Positions 1 to 7,413 are shown, numbered from the stretch's first letter. The stretch is 9,842 nt of DNA from Rhodopirellula sp. (GCA_002712845.1 PAUV01000075.1:1-9842), one strand, 5' to 3'. Numbers and translations are program-made. Notes: a model not told the origin generated them from the sequence alone.

Positions 1-1
1 A

Positions 2-469
2 TGTCGATCGGAAAGCAGGCACCGATTTTCCCCAGACGCTGCAACCGACTTTATTGGAATTGGTTTTCGCGTAATCATCGATTCCGCATCATCTAGCAAT
101 GCCAACGATCACATCGAAAATCTATTCGAACAGGCGGAGAAAGACGATGTGAGAGCTAAATTCAAAGTTGGGCTGCTGTACGAAGAAGGTGAGTTCCTGC
201 CCCAATCGACAAGCACAGCAGTCGCTTGGGATCGCAAAGCCGAGGAACAAGGATTGGTTGCTGCAAAATTGATCGATACCGCGATCGAATCGTTCTCCCC
301 CCCGGGTAATGCTTATGACAGTTATTTCGGACAATCTAAAGGTGTCAGGTACCGTTTTGGCAATCCAGGACGTACGGAGAACAAAATGATACCTAATGCC
401 TTTGGTTTGTCTGGCACGCAAGGCAACTGCTTTGCCGATTGTACGTCCGTCGTGATTGCTGTGCGGTGA
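2..469 (+). CDS. 3' end of FGE-sulfatase/Sel1-repeat protein, left-truncated and probably decayed
   Basis: The frame is open from base 2 to a TGA at 467-469; the true start lies left of the window. The first ~28 residues end in a pattern (R..R....P....IGFRV) typical of the C-terminus of the formylglycine-generating-enzyme (FGE-sulfatase/SUMF1) fold. Next comes a Sel1-like repeat: 'FKVGLLYEEGEF' followed by 'AVAWDRKAEEQG' (about bases 160-260). Sel1 repeats are TPR-like protein-binding helices. After this the frame runs through a palindromic repeat at 338-358, which it translates as KGVRYRF, and then reads 'PNAFGLSGTQGN'. That resembles the FGE core motif NAFGLyDMxGNvWEW with its key residues lost. 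Ending one FGE fold and then meeting a damaged copy of an earlier FGE motif suggests rearrangement or pseudogenisation of the 3' end. The domain calls rest on motif recognition only. A multidomain FGE/Sel1 protein that stops normally is the alternative. Confidence 0.55.
   Translation, partial: CRSESRHRFSPDAATDFIGIGFRVIIDSASSSNANDHIENLFEQAEKDDVRAKFKVGLLYEEGEFLPQSTSTAVAWDRKAEEQGLVAAKLIDTAIESFSPPGNAYDSYFGQSKGVRYRFGNPGRTENKMIPNAFGLSGTQGNCFADCTSVVIAVR
338..358 (+). repeat. REP-like palindromic repeat, copy 1
   Basis: AAAGGTGTCAGGTACC (338-353) followed by GTTTT forms an imperfect palindrome: an AAAGGT arm, a short loop containing AGGT, and an ACC(g)TTT arm. The 16-base core recurs exactly in inverted orientation at 694-709. 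The short size, hairpin shape and inverted pairing resemble REP/BIME elements mobilised by IS200-like (Y1/RAYT) transposases. No transposase gene is present here, so the class is inferred. The copy lies inside the open frame of the FGE/Sel1 gene end. Confidence 0.6.
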
Positions 470-475
470 GACGCG

Positions 476-510
476 CAGCTTCAAGCTGTGATGGGATTTG
501 CTCACCCATC
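476..510. other. Two adjacent short hairpins after the FGE/Sel1 gene stop
   Basis: CAGCTTCAAGCTG (476-488) is a near-perfect palindrome. GATGGG (490-495) can pair with CCCATC (505-510) across a 9-base loop. They begin 7 bases after the TGA at 467-469, where a transcription end would be expected, but there is no following T-run, so a rho-independent terminator is not supported. The arms are short and could arise by chance. Confidence 0.25.
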
Positions 511-663
511 CCAGAGAAAATGTCGTTGGTGTTTATTCGTTGAATTCGAGAGCGGCAAATGTCTGTTGTGCAACTCAGTGTGGAATGCGGCTAACCGTGC
601 AACAAGAACCGGAGCGGCCAGTGGCACGCAGTCCGTCTCTACGCCAACTCGCTAAGAAACCGT

Positions 664-701
664 AGAAGCAAAAAGGTATCTGAGAAGCAAAAAGGTACCT
701 G
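664..701 (+). repeat. 19-bp tandem duplication next to the palindromic repeat
   Basis: agaagcaaaaaggtatctg (664-682) is followed immediately by agaagcaaaaaggtacctg (683-701), with a single T/C difference. The second unit supplies the left arm of the palindromic repeat at 690-710, so the duplication made an extra half-copy of that element. Confidence 0.75.
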
Positions 702-710
702 ACACCTTTT
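690..710 (-). repeat. REP-like palindromic repeat, copy 2 (inverted)
   Basis: AAAAGGT (690-696) and ACCTTTT (704-710) are perfect 7-base inverted arms around the 7-base loop ACCTGAC. The reverse complement contains AAAGGTGTCAGGTACC, identical over 16 bases to copy 1 at 338-353. The two copies therefore form an inverted pair enclosing about 340 bases that include the degraded FGE-like motif and its stop codon. Confidence 0.65.
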
Positions 711-758
711 CTTGTACACGGGTTACGTCGTTCGCAACGGCATGTGCTTCTACCCCCA

Positions 759-775
759 CCAGTCGGGGCGACTGG
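759..775. other. Perfect 7-bp-stem hairpin
   Basis: CCAGTCG (759-765), loop GGG, CGACTGG (769-775). The arms are exact reverse complements. No T-run follows on either strand, so it is not a standard terminator. It lies 250 bases upstream of the cytochrome gene start and 50 bases after the REP-like repeat. Its role is unknown; it may be part of another repeat family or a leader structure. Confidence 0.4.
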
Positions 776-1024
776 ATTTGAATTGGCGGTTTGTGCACCG
801 GGTTTTTACGGTGAAATTAATCAAAAGGATCGTGTGTGGCCGCTGGAAGGGCGTTTTCGATATTTTCGCATTCCAAGGCTTCACTGTCCGTTTTTATTGG
901 TTTGACATAAGTAGAATGAAGTTTGCCCGTGTGTACCTTTGGCAGCTGATTGTTGGCCGCCAGCCAGAGATGTAAGCGTTGTTGCAGGATTGAATGTTTG
1001 CATTGAATTGCTCTGGAATTACAA

Positions 1025-3343
1025 GTGATTCGTTCAAATAAGCCCATGTTTCTTCGGAACCTAGTTGTGTCAGTTTCGCTACTTGTTGCCTTCATGGTTG
1101 GCATGGGAAGCGTAGCTTCTGCTGATGACGCTAAGGACGAATCCAGTTTCCGCACGCAATTGGCACCGTTACTGCGAACCTACTGTTATGACTGCCATGG
1201 TTCAGGTAGCGAGATCGAGCTTGAAAAATATCGCACGGCAGCGGAGATTAAGAAAGAACGAGGGGTGTGGGGGCGTGCTATTGCACAGATTCGTTTGGGA
1301 ACCATGCCTCCCAAAGATGGTGAGCCTCTCGAAGCAGAAACTCGCCAGAAGTTGCTGAGCCTTTTGGACAAGTTGGTCAACTCCGTTGACTGCGTGAATA
1401 ACCCTAACGCAGGTAAAGTTGCTTTGCGTCGTTTGAATCGGGCGGAATATCGCAATACGATTCGTGACCTGACAGGGGTGGATTATCAGGCGGCCGATGG
1501 CTTTCCGGGAGACGACGTTGGGTATGGCTTTGACAACATCGGGGATGTTTTATCCATGCCTCCACTACTGGTCGAGAAGTATCTTGACGCAGCGGAATCG
1601 ATTACCGGGCAGGCAATCTACACACCACCACCCTCGCGGGTATTCGAATTGGATCAAGACCCCTCGAAATTAATTGATGCGGGTAAGTACAGCGTTGGAA
1701 GCGGACGCGTGACGTTGGCTACCCAAGGCACGGTGGCATTGGAGTGTGAAGTGCCGTTCACTGCGACCTTTACACTGACGATTGCCGCCAGCGGTGATCA
1801 GGGAGGTGATGAGCCAGTCAAAATGAAGATTGATAGTGGTAGGCTTCACAAGATCATACCGGTTCCCAAGGAAAAGGTAGAAGACTTTGAATTAGAGCTT
1901 CGCTTGGTTCGTGGAACACGTAGGATTGAGATCAGTTTTATCAATGACTATTACGTTCCCAAAAAAGCTGACCGTAATCTTCATGTTCATCACATTAATC
2001 TTCGTGGTGTTGAAAAACGAGCGATTGTGTCAGGTGATGTGGAGCTTCCCGCCAGTCATCACAAGTTGATTTTCGTAACACCGGGAGGGAATGTTTCGCC
2101 GGATCAGGCCAGCGAGGAGATATTGGGGCGGTTTGCAAGCCGTGCCTTTCGAAGGCCGGCGACGTCACAGGAAGTCAAACGATTGATTCAGCTCGCAGCG
2201 AAAGTGCGTGCTGAGTCCGGTAGGTTCGAGGAAGGAATTCAGGTTGCGATCCAAGCAGTCTTGGTGTCACCGCATTTTCTGTTCAAGGTAGAAACACCTA
2301 AGAAGGTGGATGCCCAAGGGAAGATGCCACTGGTTACGCAGTATGAGCTGGCGACACGGATTTCATATTTCTTGTGGAGCAGCATGCCAGATGACGAATT
2401 ATTGCTGTTAGCTCATCGCGGGCAACTTCGCGAACCCACTCGTTTGCTTGACAAAGTTGCTCGCATGTTGCGGGATCCAAGAGCCAATCGCTTTGTCAAG
2501 AATTTTGCGGGGCAATGGCTTCAATTGCGGAATCTGGATCAGATGCGTCCTGATAGCGAAGTCTTTGATACGTTCAATGATGAGATACGTGAGTTGATGC
2601 GTCGTGAGACGTTGACATTTTTTGCCGGAGTTATGCGAGGTAATTTACCTGTGACAACCTTGTTGGATGGGCAGTTCACCTATCTCAACGAATCGCTGGC
2701 GCGGTTCTACGGGATCTCGGGGGTCAAAGGACCAGAGTTTCGTAAGGTGTCACTGGTCGGAACGCCACGTGGTGGGCTCCTCACTCAGGCAAGCATCCTG
2801 ACGGTGACAAGCGATCCAACTCGCACCAGCCCAGTCAAGCGTGGTAAGTGGATTCTAGAAAATCTGCTGAACACACCGCCACCACCTGCTCCTCCCAATG
2901 TTCCTGAACTTGAGAAGGCCAGATTGACCGGTACGTTGCGTGAACGCATGGAGCAGCATCGAGCAAATCCTGCTTGTGCGGCCTGTCACAACATGATGGA
3001 CCCACTTGGGTTTGCACTGGAGAATTATGATGCCGTTGGACTGTGGCGTGATCGGGAAGGTGGTCAGGCGATTGATGCATCAGGACAACTGCCTGACGGC
3101 ACAACGTTTAGAGGGGTCGGTGAGTTGAGAGAGATGCTGGTCACGCAGCGGAAGGACCAATTCACAAGATGCTTGGCGGAAAAGCTTTTGATTTATGCAA
3201 TCGGTCGTGGCACAGAGTATTACGACAAATGTGCCGTTGATCAGATTGTCTTGGAAGCACAGCAGCACGATTACAAATTTGCCTATTTGATCGCGGGGAT
3301 CATCAACAGTGATCCTTTTCAGAAACAAGGGTACCGGGAATAA
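1025..3343 (+). CDS. DUF1592/PSCyt1 family exported planctomycete cytochrome c-like protein
   Basis: The 772-residue product has a Sec-type N-terminus: positive start, hydrophobic stretch at about residues 9-27, then a small-residue SVASA site, so it should act outside the membrane. A PSCyt1-type segment follows with C54-Y-D-C57-H58 and a possible distal Met in GTMPP (M94). Next are DUF1587 (about 134-197, RRLNRAEYRNTIRDL), a beta-rich stretch (about 205-330), DUF1595 (about 365-425), DUF1592 (about 433-565, SYFLWSSMPDDELL), DUF1588 (about 577-680, with a second heme-type motif C651-A-A-C654-H655 and DPLGFALE) and DUF1585 (about 693-766). This domain order is characteristic of planctomycetes. 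A redox or electron-transfer role is implied by the CxxCH motifs; the substrate is unknown. The start is a GTG at 1025; ATG at 1046 (MFLRN...) also leaves an intact signal peptide. Neither has a strong Shine-Dalgarno. The DUF1552 gene follows after 2 bp. Confidence 0.93.
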   Translation: MIRSNKPMFLRNLVVSVSLLVAFMVGMGSVASADDAKDESSFRTQLAPLLRTYCYDCHGSGSEIELEKYRTAAEIKKERGVWGRAIAQIRLGTMPPKDGEPLEAETRQKLLSLLDKLVNSVDCVNNPNAGKVALRRLNRAEYRNTIRDLTGVDYQAADGFPGDDVGYGFDNIGDVLSMPPLLVEKYLDAAESITGQAIYTPPPSRVFELDQDPSKLIDAGKYSVGSGRVTLATQGTVALECEVPFTATFTLTIAASGDQGGDEPVKMKIDSGRLHKIIPVPKEKVEDFELELRLVRGTRRIEISFINDYYVPKKADRNLHVHHINLRGVEKRAIVSGDVELPASHHKLIFVTPGGNVSPDQASEEILGRFASRAFRRPATSQEVKRLIQLAAKVRAESGRFEEGIQVAIQAVLVSPHFLFKVETPKKVDAQGKMPLVTQYELATRISYFLWSSMPDDELLLLAHRGQLREPTRLLDKVARMLRDPRANRFVKNFAGQWLQLRNLDQMRPDSEVFDTFNDEIRELMRRETLTFFAGVMRGNLPVTTLLDGQFTYLNESLARFYGISGVKGPEFRKVSLVGTPRGGLLTQASILTVTSDPTRTSPVKRGKWILENLLNTPPPPAPPNVPELEKARLTGTLRERMEQHRANPACAACHNMMDPLGFALENYDAVGLWRDREGGQAIDASGQLPDGTTFRGVGELREMLVTQRKDQFTRCLAEKLLIYAIGRGTEYYDKCAVDQIVLEAQQHDYKFAYLIAGIINSDPFQKQGYRE

Positions 3344-3345
3344 AG

Positions 3346-4698
3346 ATGCCTAGCACACTTTCACGACGCACGGTTTTACGCGGGCTTGGAACCACAGTCG
3401 CACTTCCGGTCTTGGCTGCCATGTCCGAGACACGCCTGTTGTCTGCAGCTGCGGTAGATATGAAGGTGCCACTTCGAATGGCATTTTTTTACGTACCCAA
3501 TGGCATGCATATGCCGGATTGGACACCGGCCAAAGAAGGGACTCGTTTTGATTTACCACCGACGCTGGCCAAATTATCTGAGCACCGGAAATCATTCAAT
3601 GTGCTTTCCGGACTTGCGTTGGATGGTGCACGAGCACATGGCGATGGTGGTGGTGATCATGCTCGAAGCGTTGCGTCGTTTCTGACAGGAGCACATCCAC
3701 GCAAAACTAACGGAGCGGATATTCAGAATGGTGTTTCTGTGGATCAGGCAGCAGCAAAGCAAATCGGTGATGCCACGCGATTTGCCTCTCTTGAGTTAGG
3801 GTTGGAAGCAAGCGCTCAGGCAGGTAACTGCGATAGTGGGTACAGCTGTGCTTATGCATCAAACATGTCATGGCGGGGACCGACCAATCCGGTTGCAAAA
3901 GAGATCGACCCAGCAGCCGTTTTTGATCGATTGTTTGGTGGACAGACCGAAAAGTCGACAAGACGGGCAAAAAGTACTCGTGAGAAATACCGTAAAAGCG
4001 TCTTGGATTTTGTGCTTGAGGATGCAAAAGAACTACACCGCAAGTTGCCTGCGGTGGATCAACGAAAACTGGATGAGTACCTCTACTCAGTTCGCGATGT
4101 TGAAAAACGGCTTGTGGGTGCAGATCGTTTGAGACTGTCTGAGGATGGTGTGCCTGATTATCCGCGGCCTAGCGGGGTGCCACGAGAACTGGGGCAACAT
4201 GCGGAACTCATGTTGGATATGGTTGCTTTGGCCATGCAGACTGACAGCACGAGGATTTTGTCATTCATGTTTACCAACGCCGGGTCAAATCGAAGCTATC
4301 CCGAGATTGAAGTCTCGCAGGGGCATCATTCACTTTCACATCATGGCAAAAGCAAAGAGAAACAGGCAAATATCGCCAAGATTAACCGTTTTCAGATTGA
4401 GCGTTTTAGTTATTTACTAAAACGACTTGGCTCAATTTTAGAAGACAATGGCAAGACCTTGTTGGACAACTCGATGCTGGTTTATGGCAGTGGCATCAGC
4501 GATGGTGATCGCCACAACCATGATGACCTGCCGATCATTTTGGCTGGCAATGCCGGTGGTCGTATCAGGACAGGCCGGCATATTCGTTATGAGAATGGGA
4601 CACCTTTGTGCAATCTGTACCTTTGGATGATGAACCAAATGGGTGCTAGAGCAGATAGCTTTGGTGATAGTACAGGTCGATTGAAAAACCTCGGCTAA
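3346..4698 (+). CDS. DUF1552 family protein with twin-arginine signal
   Basis: The 450-residue product begins with a Tat-type signal: SRRTVLRG (residues 6-13), a hydrophobic run and an alanine-rich end (about 14-36). Tat export usually means the protein folds, often with a cofactor, before crossing the membrane. The mature part matches DUF1552: FFYVPNGMHMPDW (about 47-59), a glycine/histidine segment ARAHGDGGGDHARS (95-108), HHSLSHHG (327-334) and GSGISDGDRHNHDDLP (381-396). The clustered His/Asp residues would suit metal binding, but no function is established for the family. The ATG is 2 bp after the upstream stop codon, with a weak purine-rich GGGAATAAAG before it, so the two genes are surely one transcript. 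This pairing is recurrent in planctomycetes and suggests the products act together outside the membrane. The length is normal for the family and nothing looks broken. Confidence 0.92.
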   Translation: MPSTLSRRTVLRGLGTTVALPVLAAMSETRLLSAAAVDMKVPLRMAFFYVPNGMHMPDWTPAKEGTRFDLPPTLAKLSEHRKSFNVLSGLALDGARAHGDGGGDHARSVASFLTGAHPRKTNGADIQNGVSVDQAAAKQIGDATRFASLELGLEASAQAGNCDSGYSCAYASNMSWRGPTNPVAKEIDPAAVFDRLFGGQTEKSTRRAKSTREKYRKSVLDFVLEDAKELHRKLPAVDQRKLDEYLYSVRDVEKRLVGADRLRLSEDGVPDYPRPSGVPRELGQHAELMLDMVALAMQTDSTRILSFMFTNAGSNRSYPEIEVSQGHHSLSHHGKSKEKQANIAKINRFQIERFSYLLKRLGSILEDNGKTLLDNSMLVYGSGISDGDRHNHDDLPIILAGNAGGRIRTGRHIRYENGTPLCNLYLWMMNQMGARADSFGDSTGRLKNLG

Positions 4699-4870
4699 GG
4701 CCCACGCAAAACTCACATTCTCTTGGTGAGGACAGTTTGACTGCTCGGTCGAACTTCCGGCAGCTCGCAGGTTATTCAGGACGTGGTTGCCTGGTTTGCG
4801 GCGGCGGTTCGCCGCTACGTTTTGGGGGCTCGAGAGGATGGAGCGTTTCTTGCCACCTTGCAGTGTGTAC
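4699..4870. other. Convergent intergenic region
   Basis: This gap separates the 3' ends of the DUF1552 gene (+) and the M16 peptidase gene (-), so it should hold transcript ends for both. I see no gene. Besides the GC-rich hairpin at 4801-4815 there is only a weak CTCAC/GTGAG pair (4712-4716 and 4726-4730). Confidence 0.4.
4801..4815. terminator. Possible GC-rich hairpin between convergent genes
   Basis: GCGGCG (4801-4806), loop GTT, CGCCGC (4810-4815), followed by TACGTTTT on the + strand. A strong but short stem with a poor T-run, about 100 bases after the DUF1552 stop. It could serve as a terminator for the + operon, or it may be part of a dispersed intergenic repeat. Weak call. Confidence 0.3.
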
Positions 4871-6127
4871 CTACGGGGCGGTTGTAGAGTTTTCAGCTAC
4901 CGCAACGATCTCGGTCGCGTCAGTTGTCAGATACTTCTTCGCTGCGTTTTCGACATCGTCGACGGTGATGTTGCGTAAGCAGTCGAGTGCATCATCAGTG
5001 CTCAGGTATTCTCCACAAGTCAGCCAGCGGCTTCCGATCCCAAACAGTCGATTGCTTGGACGTTCCGATTGCATGATGGCGCCGGCGGTCGCCTTGCTGA
5101 GGGTCTGTTTTAATTCTTCGGGTTTGATGCCTTTGTCAATCGTACCTTGGATGATGTCGTCCATCAGGCGACAATTTGACTTTGCATCTTCGGGTGCGCA
5201 AACCATGTAGGTAAACCATGCACCTTCATTCATGAATTCATGGGGCCAAAGAGTTGCGACTTCTGCACGTCCTGAATCGATCAATTCCCAGAATAACCGG
5301 CTACCGCCCTCGTCACCCATGATTGAGCCGAGTGCTCGGGCGGCATAGCGATCATCGCTGGTACTGCATGGTCCCGGAGAAATGCCGACCATGTAAGCTT
5401 GTTGTGCATCGGGGATCGCGATCCTAGGTTCAAGTGAAATGCCGTCCGGCACTGTATCCGGCGAATCGGTAGCAGGTGTCGCGACTGTCGGTCGCTGTGA
5501 CCATGCTTGTGTGAGTTGTTCAACTTGTGCGACGAGCGCGTCAAAGTCGATGTTGCCACTGGCTGCCAAAACAATGTTTTCTGGGCGGTAACGTCTGTGA
5601 AAGTAATCACGCATCGTCGTGGCTTCCATCGTCTTGATCGACTCCGCCGTACCAAGAATGCGTCTCCCCAGCCCTCGAGGTCCAAAGTGGACTTCCATGG
5701 CCCGCTCAAATGCGCCGAAGGGTGGTTGGTCTTCGTACTTTGCGATTTCCTCGAGGATCACCTGCCGTTCCGTCGCAAACTCATCTGCATCTAAGGTCGG
5801 GCTTAGCATGTCCGTCAGCAAGTCAATCAAACGATCTTGGAATTTCGGCAGGACAGTCGCGTAGTAAACTGTCTGTTCTTCGCTGGTGTAGGCATTGCTT
5901 TGGCCACCCAGTTCATCGAGTTCGCGATTGACATCTGCTGCTGATCGGCGGTTTGTTCCCTTGAACATCATGTGCTCAAGAAAGTGGCTTAGTCCTGACT
6001 CCCGGTCCACTTCATCACGTGAGCCAGCACGAACAAAGTATCCGAAGGCCGCGGAGTAACCGCGTCCATCGATTTCTGCGGCGACACGCAGTCCATTGGA
6101 GAGAGTAGTTTCGCGAAACTCGGGCAT
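4871..6127 (-). CDS. M16 family zinc peptidase, catalytic subunit
   Basis: The 418-residue product is a pitrilysin/MPP-type (M16B) zinc metallopeptidase. The inverted zinc motif is intact: H48-F-L-E51-H52 in GLSHFLEHMMFKGT, with the third ligand probably E127 in ERQVILEEI and the conserved NAYTSEEQT at 78-86. The N-terminal M16 domain covers about residues 8-155 and the C-terminal M16 domain about 165-350. There is no signal peptide, so it is probably cytoplasmic. In the C-terminal half, the region that usually reads RE+RGLAY is SRLFWELIDSGRAEVATL (276-293). By alignment with the upstream paralogue the substrate-binding Arg and Tyr are Ile283 and Val290 here. It therefore probably needs the upstream gene's product as partner, as in known M16B heterodimers. 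Its ATG lies 2 bp downstream of that gene's stop codon. Likely substrates are short or unfolded peptides; none can be deduced. Confidence 0.92.
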   Translation of the reverse strand: MPEFRETTLSNGLRVAAEIDGRGYSAAFGYFVRAGSRDEVDRESGLSHFLEHMMFKGTNRRSAADVNRELDELGGQSNAYTSEEQTVYYATVLPKFQDRLIDLLTDMLSPTLDADEFATERQVILEEIAKYEDQPPFGAFERAMEVHFGPRGLGRRILGTAESIKTMEATTMRDYFHRRYRPENIVLAASGNIDFDALVAQVEQLTQAWSQRPTVATPATDSPDTVPDGISLEPRIAIPDAQQAYMVGISPGPCSTSDDRYAARALGSIMGDEGGSRLFWELIDSGRAEVATLWPHEFMNEGAWFTYMVCAPEDAKSNCRLMDDIIQGTIDKGIKPEELKQTLSKATAGAIMQSERPSNRLFGIGSRWLTCGEYLSTDDALDCLRNITVDDVENAAKKYLTTDATEIVAVAENSTTAP

Positions 6128-6129
6128 CT

Positions 6130-7413
6130 TTAAACTGCAGTGGATTCGGAGGATTCGGGAATCGTCAGCGGGTTGGGGCCGAGCGTTACGATTCGATAAT
6201 CTTTGGGGGGATTGGCCGACCAGTAATCGCGGATGTCGTCCAGGCTGAGCGATTCGATAAGGGTCTCAAGTTCAACCGTGGTCATGGGGCGACCTAGCTG
6301 ATAAAAGTCGGAAGCCATCGATGACGCTCGTGAAGCACTTGATTCCTGCTCCATGATCAAGCCACTTTCTATACGGACTTTCCAACGCTCAAGCTCACTG
6401 GATTCAAGGTCGCCCAGCAAGCTTTCGATCTCGTGCAGCGTGACATCCAGTGTTTCTTGAGCACGTTCAGGTGTCGTGCCAGCATAGCCAAAGACGCCCC
6501 CGCCATTCTTTAAAGAATGACAACTGGCAGTGACGGTGTAACACAGGCCTCGTTTCTCGCGAACGCGATCAAACAGTCGACTGCTCATGCCATCACTCAG
6601 AATGCCCATGCCCGCCCGTAATTTGAAGTATTCAGGGTGGCTGTAGGGAACGGCGTCGAAGGCAAATCCGATATGGGTTTGGCTGGATGCTGATTCGAAA
6701 TGTTCGTACTTGGCAACTCCGGCGGGACTCGGAAGGTTTTCGAGTTCGCCAGTACGCCAGTCGCCAAAGGCTGCTTCGGCCCAGTCGATCACCTGTGCGG
6801 CGTCTACCTTGCCAGCGATTGAGAGAATACCACCCGTTGCGTGATAGTTGGTTTGATAGAAATCACGGATGTCTTCCTGCGTGATGTCTTGGATTCCTGT
6901 TTCTGTGCCATAGTTGGAACGCCCCAATCGTTCGCCATAGTGCAGCTCACGCAGGCGACGCATGACCCGATGAGTAGGTTCGTCCTCCATGGCACGTAAT
7001 TCCTGAACCGCCATCATGCGGGCATCGTCCAATTGATCCTGTGGAAGATGCGGTTTGCGTGCGATGTCGGCATAAAGCGAAATCGCTGCCTCCAGAGACT
7101 CGCTTGGCATCGCAGCTCCGAACGAGACAAATGCAGTGCTGACACCTGAGTTGCGATCGATGCCAAGGTTGTCTTGAGCAGCGACCAGATCGCGACTGCT
7201 GTATTGGCCTGCACCTCGCTGGATCATTTCGCAAACCATTCCGCTCAACCCACCAAGATGAGTAGGTTCTCGGTGCACACCTGCGTGCAGGTTCAGGGAA
7301 AGTGCTGCTGTCCGCAGCCATGGCATGGGTTGAACAAGAACCGTCAATCCATTGGAGAGTGAGTGGCACTTGATGGGGGACGCAGTGGTTGGGGTATTCA
7401 GAGCAGACTCCAC
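6130..7413 (-). CDS. M16 family peptidase-like protein, non-catalytic partner subunit
   Basis: The 427-residue product has the two-domain M16 fold but lacks the zinc site. Where the downstream paralogue has GLSHFLEH this protein has GLSGMVCE, so the ligands H, E and H are replaced by G58, C61 and E62. The third-ligand glutamate position is kept (E138). In the C-terminal half it keeps the substrate-binding signature RVREKRGLCYTV, with R285 and Y292 as the expected Arg/Tyr pair. This fits the inactive subunit of a heterodimeric M16B peptidase, comparable in role to alpha-MPP. No signal peptide is seen. The start used is a GTG at 7411-7413 with no good Shine-Dalgarno; no earlier ATG in frame was noticed, and M30 is too far inside the conserved N-terminal strand. 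The gene follows miaB after 82 bases and leads directly into the catalytic subunit, so all three are probably co-transcribed. Confidence 0.9.
   Translation of the reverse strand: MESALNTPTTASPIKCHSLSNGLTVLVQPMPWLRTAALSLNLHAGVHREPTHLGGLSGMVCEMIQRGAGQYSSRDLVAAQDNLGIDRNSGVSTAFVSFGAAMPSESLEAAISLYADIARKPHLPQDQLDDARMMAVQELRAMEDEPTHRVMRRLRELHYGERLGRSNYGTETGIQDITQEDIRDFYQTNYHATGGILSIAGKVDAAQVIDWAEAAFGDWRTGELENLPSPAGVAKYEHFESASSQTHIGFAFDAVPYSHPEYFKLRAGMGILSDGMSSRLFDRVREKRGLCYTVTASCHSLKNGGGVFGYAGTTPERAQETLDVTLHEIESLLGDLESSELERWKVRIESGLIMEQESSASRASSMASDFYQLGRPMTTVELETLIESLSLDDIRDYWSANPPKDYRIVTLGPNPLTIPESSESTAV

Larger units (their letters stand above)
470..1024. other. Gene-free stretch before the cytochrome gene, with repeats and a hairpin
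   Basis: I see no convincing protein gene in these 555 bases; the open frames are short, start at weak codons or lack recognisable motifs. The stretch contains hairpins at 476-510, a 19-bp tandem duplication at 664-701, the second palindromic repeat copy at 690-710 and a 7-bp-stem hairpin at 759-775. The promoter of the downstream two-gene operon should lie in its right part, but I could not find a convincing -35/-10 pair. TTGACA at 902-907 has no good -10 at the usual spacing. Confidence 0.5.

Noticed and set aside
570..655. Possible further FGE remnant (VWNAANRATRTG) in the same frame as the decayed gene
   Set aside because: It loosely resembles the W...A...R.A.R stretch of FGE proteins, but it lies after a stop codon and the match is too short to claim.
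902..935. TTGACA as a sigma-70 -35 box for the cytochrome operon
   Set aside because: No acceptable -10 hexamer lies 16-18 bases downstream; TAGAAT at 912-917 is far too close.
712..975. 87-codon plus-strand open frame upstream of the cytochrome
   Set aside because: It begins at a TTG directly after the palindromic repeat, has no Shine-Dalgarno, no recognisable motif and an odd Trp/Phe/Arg-rich composition.
982..1009. TTGCAG / TGAATT as a promoter just upstream of the cytochrome start
   Set aside because: Both hexamers are poor and the implied transcript start would leave almost no leader before the GTG at 1025.
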